Both the position numbers and the translations under genes were made by a program. A DNA stretch of 64,000 bases from Burkholderiales bacterium (lineage in GTDB: Bacteria; Pseudomonadota; Gammaproteobacteria; Burkholderiales; Burkholderiaceae_F), in NCBI GenBank assembly GCA_020248865.1, contig JADCGS010000001.1:1-64000 (forward strand). Reading direction: 5' to 3'. Shown here piece by piece: positions 44,981-54,685 of the stretch (positions are counted from its first letter, which is position 1; every line of letters starts with the position of its first letter). The notes under the pieces are model-generated. The model was not told the origin of the DNA. It did no database searches and saw nothing but the letters and a program-made list of their open reading frames with translations.

Positions 44981-47257
44981 TCAGCGCAGCGCCTGGCGCG
45001 CGGCGCCGGCAGGCTGCATCACTTCCTTGAAGAGGTTCACGAGCAGGTCGGCGAACTTGGGATCGTTCAGGTGCAGCGGCGTTCGGATCAGCCTGCGATT
45101 GGGGCCCGCGCGCAAACCCGACTCGATGGCGGCAAACAGCGCCCGGTCGGCGGCCGGATCCCAGAACGCCTGGCCGGGCGCATCCAGCGCGCTGACGCCG
45201 CCTTCGGGGAGCACGAAGCGCACCGGTCCTTCCATGCGGTTGAGCTTGGCGGCGATGAAGGCGCCGATGGCCTTGCATTCGTCCGCCGTGGTGCGCATCA
45301 GCGTCACGTTGGGGTTGTGCCGGTACAGGTTGCGGGCCTTGAACCGGGCGGGCACCGTGTCGAACGCCCAGAAGTTGACCATGTCGAGCGCGCCGCACGA
45401 GCCCACGTAAGGCACGGCGCGGCGGGCAAACGCATCGAGGCGCTCGGGGCCGGCCGACAGCACGCCGCCGACCAGCTCGTCGCACACCTCGGTGGTGGTG
45501 ATGTCGAGCACGCCGGCCAGCAGGCCCGAGTCGGCCAGCTTTTCCATCGACTGGCCGCCGGTGCCGGTGGCGTGGAAGGTGATGCAGTCGTAGGCGTCCG
45601 CCAGCGCCTTGCTCACGGCCTGCACGCAGGCGGTGGTGACGCCGAACATGGTGAGGCCGACCGCCGGCTTGGCCTGCGACACCTCGTTGCGCGCGTGCGC
45701 CACCATGCCGGCCAGCGCGTGGGCGGCATTGGCCAGCACCTTTTCGCTGATGCGGTTCAGGCCCGACACATCAGTGACCGAGTACATCATGCAGATGTCG
45801 CTGGGCCCCACATACGGCCGCACGTCGCCCGAGGCGACGGTGGAGACCATGATTTTCGGGATGCCGATGGGCAGCGCGCGCATGGCGGGGGTGGCGAGCG
45901 CGGTGCCGCCCGAACCGCCGGCGGAAATCACGCCGCCTACGTCGCGCCGGCCCGCCAGGAAACGCTCGAAGGCGATGGCCATCGCCGTCACGGCGCTGCC
46001 GCGGTCGCCGGTCAGGACGGCGCGCTCGCCTTGCGGATGATGGCGCGCCACCTCGCGCGGGTGCACGCTGGCGGTGGAGGCGCCGCCGGAAGTCGACAGG
46101 TCCACCGTCACCACGCGCAGGCCCAGACGCTCGATGCACTGGCGCAGGTAGTGCAGCTCGCGGCCCTTGGTGTCGAACGTGCCGCAGACGTAGGCCGCGC
46201 GGTTGACGCTGGTGGCGACCGGGAACTCGAAGACCCGGGCCTCGCCCGCCAGGATTGAGGTGGCCGCGGCAGCCGCTGGGGCAGACGTGGCCGCTGCGGT
46301 TGCGGCGCGCCCCGTCGCCGTGGCGGGGGCGGGCGGCACGGCGCGCTCGACCGTCGGATCGGCCGCCGTCCAGCGGGTGAAGCCGGCGCGCTCGCGGGCG
46401 GCGCCGCCGGGTAGCGGCACGCCCTCGCCGGCCCGCATGACCGTGAGGATCTGGACCCGGCCGTCATCCGGCGCCGCCGTGTCGTCGGGCGCGCTCGGCG
46501 TGGCCTCTTCGCCGCCGCTCTTCACACCCAGCAGCCGCTGCTGCAAGTCGCGGTCGGCTGCCAGCTCGGCGGCCGACAGCGTGCGCGCGATGCGGCCGTT
46601 GACCATCACTGCCACTGTGTCGGCGACGTCCATCGCCACGCCGAGGTTCTGCTCGATCAGCAGCACCGCGATGTCGCCCTCGTGCGCCAGCGCCTTCAAG
46701 GTGTTGGCCACCTGCTCGACGATGACCGGCGCCAGGCCCTCGGTCGGCTCGTCCATCACCAGCAGGCGCGGGTTGAACAGCAGCGCGCGCCCGATCGCCA
46801 GCATCTGCTGCTCGCCCCCGGACAGTTGCGCACCGCCGTTGCCGCGGCGCTCGCCCAACCGCGGAAAGAGCTCGTAGACGCGCGTCACGGTCCAGGCGCC
46901 GCGGCGCGCCGTCTTGGCGGCCAGGCGCAGGTGCTCGTCCACCGACAGCGATGGCCACACGCGCCGACCCTGGGGCACGTAGCCCACTCCCCTGTCGGTG
47001 ATCGCGTGCGGCGCCAGGCCGAGGATCTCCTCGCCGGCCAGCTTGACGCTGCCGGCCGCCGGCACCAGTCCGGTGATGGCGTTGCACAGCGTCGTCTTGC
47101 CCATGCCGTTGCGCCCGACCACGGCGAACACGCCGCGCTCGAAGGCCAGGCTCACGCCCTGCAGCGCATGGGCCTGGCCGTAGTGCACGTCCAGCCCCGT
47201 GACCTCGAGGATCGGGGCGGCCGCCCTGGCGGCGCTGGATTTACGGAAGCCGAGCAT
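44981..47257 (-). CDS. LivF-type ABC ATPase fused to UPF0261 (Tm-1-like ATP-binding) domain
   Basis: A 758-residue two-domain protein. Residues 14-243 are a LivF ATPase: Walker [10 protein letters not shown] (48-56), LSGGEQ (145-150), Walker B LLVMDE (165-170), IEQN switch. Residues ~244-350 are an alanine/proline-rich linker. Residues ~353-750 are UPF0261: [84 protein letters not shown]0261 forms the N-terminal half of plant Tm-1, which binds ATP and blocks a viral replicase; its bacterial role is unknown. It is the second ATPase of a Liv transporter, 14 bases after livG. The frame is continuous, so this is a true fusion, not an artefact of a missed stop. Confidence 0.92.
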   Translation of the reverse strand: MLGFRKSSAARAAAPILEVTGLDVHYGQAHALQGVSLAFERGVFAVVGRNGMGKTTLCNAITGLVPAAGSVKLAGEEILGLAPHAITDRGVGYVPQGRRVWPSLSVDEHLRLAAKTARRGAWTVTRVYELFPRLGERRGNGGAQLSGGEQQMLAIGRALLFNPRLLVMDEPTEGLAPVIVEQVANTLKALAHEGDIAVLLIEQNLGVAMDVADTVAVMVNGRIARTLSAAELAADRDLQQRLLGVKSGGEEATPSAPDDTAAPDDGRVQILTVMRAGEGVPLPGGAARERAGFTRWTAADPTVERAVPPAPATATGRAATAAATSAPAAAAATSILAGEARVFEFPVATSVNRAAYVCGTFDTKGRELHYLRQCIERLGLRVVTVDLSTSGGASTASVHPREVARHHPQGERAVLTGDRGSAVTAMAIAFERFLAGRRDVGGVISAGGSGGTALATPAMRALPIGIPKIMVSTVASGDVRPYVGPSDICMMYSVTDVSGLNRISEKVLANAAHALAGMVAHARNEVSQAKPAVGLTMFGVTTACVQAVSKALADAYDCITFHATGTGGQSMEKLADSGLLAGVLDITTTEVCDELVGGVLSAGPERLDAFARRAVPYVGSCGALDMVNFWAFDTVPARFKARNLYRHNPNVTLMRTTADECKAIGAFIAAKLNRMEGPVRFVLPEGGVSALDAPGQAFWDPAADRALFAAIESGLRAGPNRRLIRTPLHLNDPKFADLLVNLFKEVMQPAGAARQALR

Positions 47258-47271
47258 CGTCTGCGTGCGCC

Positions 47272-48045
47272 TCAGTGGTGCGTGTAGCCGTGCTCGCCCA
47301 TGTAGATCGCCTGCACTTCGGCGTCGTTCTCGATCTCGTGCGGCGTGCCGTGCTTGAGCACGCGGCCGTTGTGCATGACCGTGACCTTCTCGACCACGCG
47401 CAGCGCGATCTCCAGGTCGTGCTCGATGATCACGAAGCCGATGTGGCGGGGCAGGGCGGTGAGCAGCGCCACCAGCTCGGCGCGCTCGCCGGGCGACAAA
47501 CCGGCGGCCGGCTCGTCGAACAGGATCAGACGCGGCGCCCCGGCCAGCGCCATGCCGATCTCCAACTGCCGCTGCTGGCCGTGCGCCAGTTCGCTCACCA
47601 GCGTGTCGGCCAGGTGCGCCAGCCGGGCGTGCGACAGCAGTTCCTCGGCGGCGCGGCGCGCGCCATCGTCATGCGCCGGCCGTCGCAGGGAAAAGCGGCC
47701 GCGCGCCACACCGCGTGCAGCCAGGTAGAGGTTGTCGCGCACGCTCAGTTCCCTGAACAGCAGCGACGACTGATAGGTGCGGCGCAGCCCGCGCCGGATA
47801 CGCTCGTGCGGCGCCAACTCGGTCACGTCTTCGCCGAACAGGCGCACGCGCCCGCCCGTGGCGGGAAAGTCGCCCGTGACGACGTTGAACAGCGTGGTCT
47901 TGCCTGCGCCGTTGGAGCCGATCACGGCACGCCGCTCGCCGGCGGCCACGTTGAACGTGACCTCGTCGATCGCCCGCAGCGCACCGAAGGCGCGCGAGAC
48001 ACGGTCGAGTTCGAGGGCGTAGGCCGAATTGAAGCCGGTCGACAT
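47272..48045 (-). CDS. livG: Liv-type ABC transporter ATPase LivG (second system)
   Basis: A 257-residue ATPase with [17 protein letters not shown] Walker A, the LivG insertion [20 protein letters not shown], signature [16 protein letters not shown] and Walker [19 protein letters not shown] 48045 is used because the longer upstream frame is arginine/serine-rich and overlaps the binding-protein end. It works with the fused LivF next to it and with the LivHM pair upstream. Confidence 0.9.
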   Translation of the reverse strand: MSTGFNSAYALELDRVSRAFGALRAIDEVTFNVAAGERRAVIGSNGAGKTTLFNVVTGDFPATGGRVRLFGEDVTELAPHERIRRGLRRTYQSSLLFRELSVRDNLYLAARGVARGRFSLRRPAHDDGARRAAEELLSHARLAHLADTLVSELAHGQQRQLEIGMALAGAPRLILFDEPAAGLSPGERAELVALLTALPRHIGFVIIEHDLEIALRVVEKVTVMHNGRVLKHGTPHEIENDAEVQAIYMGEHGYTHH

Positions 48046-48106
48046 GGCGCGGTGGCGTTGGCGCAGCAGCGCCGGCGGGGCCACGGCCCCGCCGGCGTTC
48101 AGTGCG

Positions 48107-49363
48107 TCAGCGGCACTGGTTCTCCAGCGAGTTGCGGGCGGCGAAGCCGACCTGGAGGAACTGCTCCGGCGGCTGGCCCAGCGTCTGGTTGACATTGGGC
48201 ACCACGCGCAACACCCGGTTGACGAGGTTATTGCCCTCCTTGGTGACCTGCGTGACGAAGATGTTGCCGACCGCGTTGCGGTTGGCATCCAGGCGCATCG
48301 GACCGGTGGGGCCATTGAGCGTCATGGTCGAGAGCGTCTGGCGCAGCGCCTGGTGGTTGTTGCCGAGGTCACCCTTGACGCTGTCCAGTGCCGTCAGCAC
48401 GGCCATCATGTTCTGGAAGTACGCGGTGGCAAACAGCGACGGCGTCGGCAGCCCGTCCTTGAACGCGGCCCGGTAGTCGCCCACGTACTTGCGCCATGCC
48501 GGGTTGTCCCAGGTGTCGCCGATCGGGCCCGAGGCCAGCGTGCCGACCAGCCAGTCGGGGCGCTTCTGGCCGCGGAACGACAGTACGGTCTGGTCGACCG
48601 TGATGGAGCCGCCGATGATGTCCTTGTCGCCGCCCGACTGGTCATACTGGGTCAGGAAGTTCACCGCATCGGAGCCGCCGAGCGCGACGTAGATGCCGTC
48701 GATGTCCTTGGGGATGCGCGAGATGACCGCGGAGTAGTCGCGATTGCCCAGCGGCACCCAGAAGCGCTCCACGATCTTGCCGCCGCCGCGGCAGAACTCG
48801 AGCGCGAAGCCCTTGAGCTGCGCCCACGGGAACGAGTAGTCCTCGCCGATGGCCGCCACGCGCTTGTACTTCTTGGACGCCTCGCTGCCCAGACCGGCCA
48901 TCCACTGCACGCCGTCCATGCTGAAGCGGAAGAAGTTGGGCGACGGATCCTGCAGCGTGGTCTGCTGCGCCGCCGACGAGCCGTTCATGAAGGTGCACTG
49001 CGCCTGCGAACGCGAGTAGTTCTTGATGGCGATGCCCTCGGAACCGGACAGCGGGCCGACGACGATGTCGACCTTGTCCTGCTCCACCAGCTTGCGCACC
49101 TCGGCGGTGGCTCGGTCGGGCGTGGCGTTGGTGCCGCCGCGAATCACCTCGAGCGGCCGGCCGCCGGCGCGCATGCTCGCCTGGCGCAGGGCCAGTTCGG
49201 CCCCGCGGAAGCAGTCCGCGCCCATCACGGCGAACGGGCCCTCGGTGATCGACACCAGGCCGATCTTGATCGGCTGGGCCGACTGGCTCAGCACGCTGGG
49301 CGCAGCGACGGTGGCCGCACCCGCCGCGATGGCCGTATTGAAGCGACGACGATTGAACTGCAT
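48107..49363 (-). CDS. Liv-type ABC transporter binding protein with Tat-like signal
   Basis: A 418-residue type I periplasmic binding protein. The leader has NRRRFN followed by AIAAGAATVAAPSVLSQ, a twin-arginine-like signal, unusual for binding proteins, which mostly use Sec. IKIGLVSITEGPFAVMGADC starts the mature fold; QVTKEGNNLVNRVLRVVPNV is near the C-terminus. AAGGAGACATCA precedes ATG 49363. It delivers the operon's unknown ligand to LivHM. Confidence 0.9.
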   Translation of the reverse strand: MQFNRRRFNTAIAAGAATVAAPSVLSQSAQPIKIGLVSITEGPFAVMGADCFRGAELALRQASMRAGGRPLEVIRGGTNATPDRATAEVRKLVEQDKVDIVVGPLSGSEGIAIKNYSRSQAQCTFMNGSSAAQQTTLQDPSPNFFRFSMDGVQWMAGLGSEASKKYKRVAAIGEDYSFPWAQLKGFALEFCRGGGKIVERFWVPLGNRDYSAVISRIPKDIDGIYVALGGSDAVNFLTQYDQSGGDKDIIGGSITVDQTVLSFRGQKRPDWLVGTLASGPIGDTWDNPAWRKYVGDYRAAFKDGLPTPSLFATAYFQNMMAVLTALDSVKGDLGNNHQALRQTLSTMTLNGPTGPMRLDANRNAVGNIFVTQVTKEGNNLVNRVLRVVPNVNQTLGQPPEQFLQVGFAARNSLENQCR

Positions 49364-49392
49364 TGATGTCTCCTTGTGGTGTGTTGGAGGGA

Positions 49393-50538
49393 CTAGCTGC
49401 GGTGGGCCGTCCGATCCCGCGGCGAGCTTGCGGCGCGGCGCAGCCGCTGCCACAGCCCGAGCAGGCCGTCGGGTGAGAAAAGCACGATCAGCAGGAAGGC
49501 GCCGCCGATCACCAGGTTCACGCGCTCGGCGCCGACCAGGTCGCGCGCAAAGGTCTGCAGCAGAACGACCACCAGCGCGCCGATGAAAGCACCGATCGGG
49601 TGGCGCATGCCGCCCAGCACCGCGATGACCAGGATGTTGATCATCGCCGCAGTGCCGATCGATCCCGGCGAAATCTGGCCGTTGTACCAAACCAGCAGGA
49701 CGCCGCCGACGGCGGCCATGAAGCCGGCCACCGCGTAGGCGGCGATGCGGTGCGCCGTGACGTTGAAGCCCAGCGCGCGCATGCGCCGGGCATTGTCGCG
49801 GATACCCTGCAGCGCCAGCCCGAACGTCGAGCGCCCGATGTACTTGACGAAGAAGTAGCCGGCCAGCGCGCAGCCCAGGGCCAGGAAGTAGAAGGGCAGC
49901 GGCTGGCGCCAGTCGATGCCGAACACCTGCGGCGGATGAACCTCCTGAAACCCGTCGAAGCCGTGGAACACGGCCATGTTCTGCTGGGTCAGGTAGAAAA
50001 AGGCCACGCCGATGGCCAGCGTGATCATGATCGTGTAGATGCCCTCGGTGCGCACCGACAGCACCCCGATCAGGGTGGCGCAGACGGTGGCAATCAGGAT
50101 CGACTTGGGCACGTAGACCCACCAGGGCCACTGCAGGCTGATCTCGAAGCTGGAGACACCGAAGATGGCGATCATGTAACCGGCGATGCCGGCCACGGTC
50201 ATTTGCGCCAGACTCACCATGCCGCCGTAGCCGGCCAGGAAGGACAGCGACAGGGCGATCAGACCGAGGGCCAGCGACTGGGCGGCGATCTGGTAGGTGA
50301 AGAAAGGCGTGGCGAAGAACGGGTAGGCGACCAGTGCCGCCAGCACGATCAGGTGACGCGGGCGGACGTGCGCGCCGATCGCCGCCGTCCAGGATGCTGC
50401 GCGCAGGGCGTTGGCGGCCTGCGGAGCGGCTCCCGCACGCGGTGTCAGTGCGGCCGGCAGCGCGGCCGACAGCGCAGCGCCCGCCGCCGGCAGGCTGCCG
50501 CCACTGGCCATGGCCTTGCGCCAGCGGGCCGCGCTCAC
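49393..50538 (-). CDS. livM: Liv-type ABC transporter permease LivM (second system)
   Basis: A 381-residue permease with about ten membrane helices; an unusually long polar/alanine-rich N-terminal extension (about 60 residues) precedes the first helix (HLIVLAALVAYPFFATPFFT). LSFLAGYGGMVSLAQMTVAG is the LivM signature. The GTG start at 50538 forms a 4-bp GTGA overlap with the livH stop. Starting at an internal ATG ten codons later is possible. Confidence 0.88.
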   Translation of the reverse strand: MSAARWRKAMASGGSLPAAGAALSAALPAALTPRAGAAPQAANALRAASWTAAIGAHVRPRHLIVLAALVAYPFFATPFFTYQIAAQSLALGLIALSLSFLAGYGGMVSLAQMTVAGIAGYMIAIFGVSSFEISLQWPWWVYVPKSILIATVCATLIGVLSVRTEGIYTIMITLAIGVAFFYLTQQNMAVFHGFDGFQEVHPPQVFGIDWRQPLPFYFLALGCALAGYFFVKYIGRSTFGLALQGIRDNARRMRALGFNVTAHRIAAYAVAGFMAAVGGVLLVWYNGQISPGSIGTAAMINILVIAVLGGMRHPIGAFIGALVVVLLQTFARDLVGAERVNLVIGGAFLLIVLFSPDGLLGLWQRLRRAASSPRDRTAHRS

Positions 50539-51479
50539 CGGGCCCTCCCCATGATCCCCTGCGGCCGGAACGCCAGCACCAGCACCATGATGAGGAACGT
50601 GAACACGATCCCGTAGGTGGGTACGTAGGCCAGCCCGAAGGTCTCGGCCAGCCCGATCAGCAGCGCGCCGATCGCGGCACCCGACACGCTGCCCATGCCG
50701 CCGACGATCACCACCACCAGCGAAGCCAGCAGGTAGCGGGTGTCCTCGCCGGGTGCGACCGACAACGCGGTGCCGCCCACCACGCCGGCAAGGCCGGCGA
50801 GCCCGGCGCCGATCGCAAACGTGATCGCAAAGACGCGCTGCACGTTGACGCCCGAGGCCGACAGCATGTTGCGATCGTCGACGCCGGCGCGAATCATCAT
50901 GCCGACCCGCGTGCGGTTCAGGAACAGCCACAACGCGACGCCGATGACGATGGCCGCCACCAGCAGCGCCACGCGAAACGCCGGAAAGCGGCCGACGCCG
51001 GGGATCGTGATCGACCCGTCGAGCCCGCTTGGCGGCTGGAACACATAGGTGTCGCCGCCCCAGATCCACAGCATCAGGTTGGCCATGACGATCGACAGGC
51101 CGATGGTCACCAGCGTCTGGCGCATGTCATCTCCCTCCATGTGACGGAAGATGATGAGCTGCATCAGCAGGCCGGCGATCGCGGTGGCGGCAAAGCCGGC
51201 GGCCAGCGCGACCAGCCAGGACCCGGTCGCGGCTTGTACGCTGAATCCCACGTAGGCGCCCAGCAGGAACAACGCGCCGTGCGCCAGGTTGACGTTGCGC
51301 ATCAGCCCGAACACCAGCGTGAAACCGCTGGCCACCAGGAAGTACAGCGCCGACAGCGTCAGCCCGTTGAGCACGGTGCGGAAGAACAGGCGCGAGTTGT
51401 CGATGGCCGCCCACAGCAGCAGGGCAGCCACGGGCAGGCCGAGGACGATCCACCAGGCAAGGGTCGAGCGGCGGGTCAC
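50535..51479 (-). CDS. livH: Liv-type ABC transporter permease LivH (second system)
   Basis: A 314-residue permease. LYFLVASGFTLVFGLMRNVN with NLAHGALFLLGAYVG is the LivH hallmark, and VVVIVGGMGSVSGAAIGALL lies near the C-terminus. It forms the channel with LivM, coupled by the GTGA overlap. Starts 58 bases after the amidohydrolase stop in the same direction. Confidence 0.9.
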   Translation of the reverse strand: MTRRSTLAWWIVLGLPVAALLLWAAIDNSRLFFRTVLNGLTLSALYFLVASGFTLVFGLMRNVNLAHGALFLLGAYVGFSVQAATGSWLVALAAGFAATAIAGLLMQLIIFRHMEGDDMRQTLVTIGLSIVMANLMLWIWGGDTYVFQPPSGLDGSITIPGVGRFPAFRVALLVAAIVIGVALWLFLNRTRVGMMIRAGVDDRNMLSASGVNVQRVFAITFAIGAGLAGLAGVVGGTALSVAPGEDTRYLLASLVVVIVGGMGSVSGAAIGALLIGLAETFGLAYVPTYGIVFTFLIMVLVLAFRPQGIMGRAR

Positions 51480-51537
51480 GCGGGGGCGTCTTTGGCGTTG
51501 GCGGTCGGTCGTTACGGCTGACGGTTGCGGCCGCCGG

Positions 51538-52818
51538 TCAGGCGGCCCAGCGCGTGCTGCGCTGGCCGCGCACTTCCGGCGCCTTGTGAAACTCGCCGTC
51601 CTTCATGATGGCCAGCAGGCGCTTGCGGTCCTGCAGCACCGTGATGTCGGCCAGCGGATCGCCGTCGACCAGCAGGACGTCGGCGAGCCAGCCGTCCTTG
51701 ATCTGACCCAGCTCGTGGCCCATGCGCATCATCTGGCCGCCCAGCCGGGTGGCGGCGATCAGGGCCTCCATGGTCGACATGCCCAGGTGCTTGACGAAGT
51801 ACTCCAGATCCTTGGCGTTGGTGCCATGCGGCGTCCAGGCGAAGCCGTAGTCGCCGCCGGGCAGCACGCGGATACCGCGCTTGATCATCTTCTTCATCGA
51901 CTCCACCGCATGCTCGAGCTCCCGGTGGTAGCCCATGTTCTTGGCCAGCTCCGGCGTGATCCCCCACTGGCTGGCGCCGAAGGACGTCTGGATCAGCCAG
52001 GCCAGCCCCGGCGCGACGAAGTGCTTGTCCTTGTTGGCTTCGAGCAGGTCGAGCGCCTCTTCGTCGGTGAAGCTGGCGTGATAGATCACCTCGATCCCGT
52101 GGCGTACGCACTGCTTGACGCTCTCGCAACTGCGCGCATGGGCCGCCACGCGCTTGCCGAAGCGCTTGGCCTCCTCGACCGCGATCTGGATCTCCTCGTC
52201 CGAGAACTGGGTCAGCTCCGCCGGCAGGCCGACGATGTACTCGCCCGACAGGTTGAGCTTGATCGAGTCCACCCCGTACTTGAAGAACATGCGCACGCAC
52301 TCGCGCATCTGCTCGCGGCCGCTGACCACCGCACCGAAGCTGAACTCCTTGTAGGGCAGGTGCGGCTTGGTCTCGTCGCCGAGGCCGCCGGGCACGGTGA
52401 TCTCCTGGCTGGCGGCCAGGTAGCGTGGCCCGGGAATCTGGCCCGCGTTGATGGCGTTGCGGATGACCACGTCCAAACGGGGCTTGGCGGTGGCGGCACC
52501 GACCGCCGAGGTCCAGCCCATGTCGAGGTAGCGCTTGGCCACCTGCGCGCACCACAGGATGTGCTCCTCGGGCGGCATGCGCTGAATCGAGTCCAGGCTG
52601 GGCTGGTCGTTCCAGGAGAAGTGCGTGTGCGCCTCGACCATGCCGGGCATCAGAAATGCGCCGGCGCCGTCGATCACGGTGACGCCCGAGGTCGGCAGCG
52701 AGCGGGCGCTGCGTGCCACCCGCGCGATGCGGTTGCCCTGGACCAGCACCTCGCCGCTGTACGGCTGCTCGCCGCTGCCATCGAAGATGCGCACGTTGGT
52801 GAACAGGACATTGGCCAT
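51538..52818 (-). CDS. Metal-dependent amidohydrolase (imidazolonepropionase-like)
   Basis: A 426-residue amidohydrolase-superfamily enzyme, cytoplasmic. The small beta domain at the N-terminus (NVRIFDGSGEQPYSGEVLVQ) is followed by the barrel: MPGMVEAHTHFSW with the HxH metal pair, AHARSCESVKQCVRHGIEVI, YHASFTDEEA and a late aspartate strand (LPGGDYGFAWTPHG). It resembles prolidase/imidazolonepropionase-like enzymes that cut amide or ring C-N bonds. In this operon it probably hydrolyses the imported compound. ATG 52818 is chosen; the longer upstream frame is antisense-like arginine-rich sequence. Confidence 0.88.
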   Translation of the reverse strand: MANVLFTNVRIFDGSGEQPYSGEVLVQGNRIARVARSARSLPTSGVTVIDGAGAFLMPGMVEAHTHFSWNDQPSLDSIQRMPPEEHILWCAQVAKRYLDMGWTSAVGAATAKPRLDVVIRNAINAGQIPGPRYLAASQEITVPGGLGDETKPHLPYKEFSFGAVVSGREQMRECVRMFFKYGVDSIKLNLSGEYIVGLPAELTQFSDEEIQIAVEEAKRFGKRVAAHARSCESVKQCVRHGIEVIYHASFTDEEALDLLEANKDKHFVAPGLAWLIQTSFGASQWGITPELAKNMGYHRELEHAVESMKKMIKRGIRVLPGGDYGFAWTPHGTNAKDLEYFVKHLGMSTMEALIAATRLGGQMMRMGHELGQIKDGWLADVLLVDGDPLADITVLQDRKRLLAIMKDGEFHKAPEVRGQRSTRWAA

Positions 52819-52844
52819 TCGGGGTTGCTCCGTCTTGGGTTGGG

Positions 52845-53666
52845 CTAGCGCAGCCGATCGAGGAACTGGCGAATCAGCACCTGGCATTCGCTCGCACGCT
52901 CGAAAGTCATCCAGTGCCCGCAGCGCGCCAGCACTTCGACGCGCGCCTGGCCCTGGCCGTGGTTCAACCGCTGCGCAATCGAGCGCGACACCTGGACCGG
53001 CGCGACCGCGTCTTCGTCGGCCGCCACCAGCAGGGTCGGCGCCTTGATCTGCTCCACCGGGGCGGCCTGAGCGGCCGCCAGCGCCTCGCAGTTGCGCGCA
53101 TAGCCCTCGGGATCCTGCGCGAGCACGGACTCGCGCACCATCGCCACCGTGACCGGCTGCGTCTGTCGGGTGGAGGCCGACAGCGCGGCGCCGACGATCG
53201 CGTCGGCGATGCCGAACAGTCCCTCGGCGCGGGCCTTGGTCGCCCGTGCGGCGAGGCCGGCGCGCGCCGCATCGGGAGGGGCCAGCAGGGCACCGAACAG
53301 AGCCAGGCTCTGCGCCCGGTCCGGCGCCTTGACCGCGAGGTGCTGACACACGATGGTGCCGAGCGAATGGCCGACGAAATGCGCCCTGACCAGTCCCAGC
53401 TGGGCCACCACGCGCAGCACGGCGTCGACCAGTACGCCGATCGACAGCGCGCCCTTGGCCGGCGCCGATTCCTGCAGCGCGTGCGCACGGGCGGAACGGC
53501 CGGCCCCCGGCAGCTCGATGCGGATGCAGCGAAAGCCGGGCAGGGCGGGCAGCAGCGGGGTCCAGGTGTTGGTGGTGCCGCCCAGGCCATGCACCATGAC
53601 GACCGCCGCACCCGTCTCGGGGCCGTCGATCTCGACGGCCATGCGGTCGATCCAGCTGAGGCTCAC
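52845..53666 (-). CDS. Alpha/beta-hydrolase
   Basis: A 273-residue alpha/beta-hydrolase. Oxyanion strand VVMVHGLGGTTNTW, nucleophile S in FVGHSLGTIVCQHLA, acid D in LLVAADEDAVAPV and the final H in ARCGHWMTFE are in place. Similar to 3-oxoadipate enol-lactonase/BphD-like hydrolases. Its start overlaps the preceding fumarylacetoacetase-like gene by 4 bp (ATGA), so the two are translationally coupled and likely catalyse consecutive steps. Confidence 0.9.
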   Translation of the reverse strand: MSLSWIDRMAVEIDGPETGAAVVMVHGLGGTTNTWTPLLPALPGFRCIRIELPGAGRSARAHALQESAPAKGALSIGVLVDAVLRVVAQLGLVRAHFVGHSLGTIVCQHLAVKAPDRAQSLALFGALLAPPDAARAGLAARATKARAEGLFGIADAIVGAALSASTRQTQPVTVAMVRESVLAQDPEGYARNCEALAAAQAAPVEQIKAPTLLVAADEDAVAPVQVSRSIAQRLNHGQGQARVEVLARCGHWMTFERASECQVLIRQFLDRLR

Positions 53667-54544
53667 GCGACGACCCGGTTCTCGATCATGCCGATGCCGT
53701 CGATTTCGACGCGCACGATGTCCCCGGCCGCCAGCCAGCGCGGCGGACTCATGCCCATGCCGACGCCCGCCGGCGTGCCGGTGGCGATCACGTCGCCGGG
53801 ATACAGCGTGATGCCGCGCGAGATGGTCTCGATCAGCGTGGGGATGTCGAAGATCAGGTCAGTGGTGCGCGCATCCTGGCGCAGCTCGCCGTTGACCCAT
53901 GCTCGTACCCGGGTGTCCCGGCCGTCCAGTTCGGTGACATCGACCAGCCACGGACCCATCGGGCAGAAGGTGTCGAACGACTTGCCGAGGTCCCACTGCT
54001 GGTGCCGCATCTGCACGTCGCGCGCCGTGACGTCGTTGACGATCGTGTAGCCCCAGACGTGCTCCATCGCCCGTCCGGCCGGCACGTTGCGGCCGCCGCG
54101 GCCGATCACCACCGCCAGTTCGGCCTCGTAATCGATCTGGCTGGAGATCCTGGCGCCCGGCAGCTTGATCTCGTCGGCGGGGCCGATCACGCACTCCGGC
54201 ACCTTGGTGAAGACGATGGGCCACTGGTCGACGCGCTCGTCGGCCTTGAAGACCGTGCCCTTCAGCTCCTGCGCGTGGGCGCGGTAGTTGCGGCCCACGC
54301 ACCACAGGCTGCGCCGCGGTCGCGGCAAGGGCGCTTCGAGCTGGACCGCGGCAAGGGGCAAGCGCGGACCCGCTGGGCCAGGCATCGGACCACCCTCGGC
54401 CAGGTGTTCAAGCAGAGCGAGGGCACCGCGCGAGCTGACCTGCTGCTGGCGGGCCGGCAACGAAAGCGGCGTGACTTCACTCCCGTCCGTCGAAACCAGC
54501 CCGACGTGACGGCCTCCGCCCCAGCGGTAGGTGGCGATGCGCAT
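53663..54544 (-). CDS. Fumarylacetoacetate hydrolase-family protein
   Basis: A 293-residue FAH-fold enzyme. CVGRNYRAHAQELKG starts the catalytic domain, IDYEAELAVVIGRGGRNVP has the metal-binding glutamates, and TGTPAGVGMGMSPPRWLAAGDIV is the C-terminal hallmark. Members hydrolyse or decarboxylate beta-diketo acids (ureidoglycolate lyase, acylpyruvase, HpaG). First gene of the leftward 12-gene operon, facing the TetR gene across the operator. The precise substrate is unknown. Confidence 0.9.
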   Translation of the reverse strand: MRIATYRWGGGRHVGLVSTDGSEVTPLSLPARQQQVSSRGALALLEHLAEGGPMPGPAGPRLPLAAVQLEAPLPRPRRSLWCVGRNYRAHAQELKGTVFKADERVDQWPIVFTKVPECVIGPADEIKLPGARISSQIDYEAELAVVIGRGGRNVPAGRAMEHVWGYTIVNDVTARDVQMRHQQWDLGKSFDTFCPMGPWLVDVTELDGRDTRVRAWVNGELRQDARTTDLIFDIPTLIETISRGITLYPGDVIATGTPAGVGMGMSPPRWLAAGDIVRVEIDGIGMIENRVVA

Positions 54545-54620
54545 TCAGGTTGTCTCCACTCGCCACGCTTGTGGTTGCGCGGTCGAGCATGTTTGCTGGG
54601 CAGTGAGACTACCCGATAAA

Positions 54621-54636
54621 TGAGACAGGTGTCTCA
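54621..54636. promoter_or_regulatory. Perfect 16-bp palindrome, predicted TetR operator
   Basis: TGAGAC AGGT GTCTCA, with an extra TGAGAC half-site 17 bases to the left (54604-54609). It lies in the 141 bases between the divergent FAH-family gene and the TetR gene. Size, symmetry and position are those of a TetR-family operator controlling both directions. Confidence 0.7.
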
Positions 54637-54685
54637 CATTTTTCAGTACGATACGACCCATGCGATGCTGGGCCATCCTAGGGTT

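Noticed and set aside
51538-53349. 603-codon version of the amidohydrolase
   Set aside because: The first ~177 codons are arginine/proline-rich and overlap the alpha/beta-hydrolase out of frame; the conserved N-terminal domain starts at 52818.
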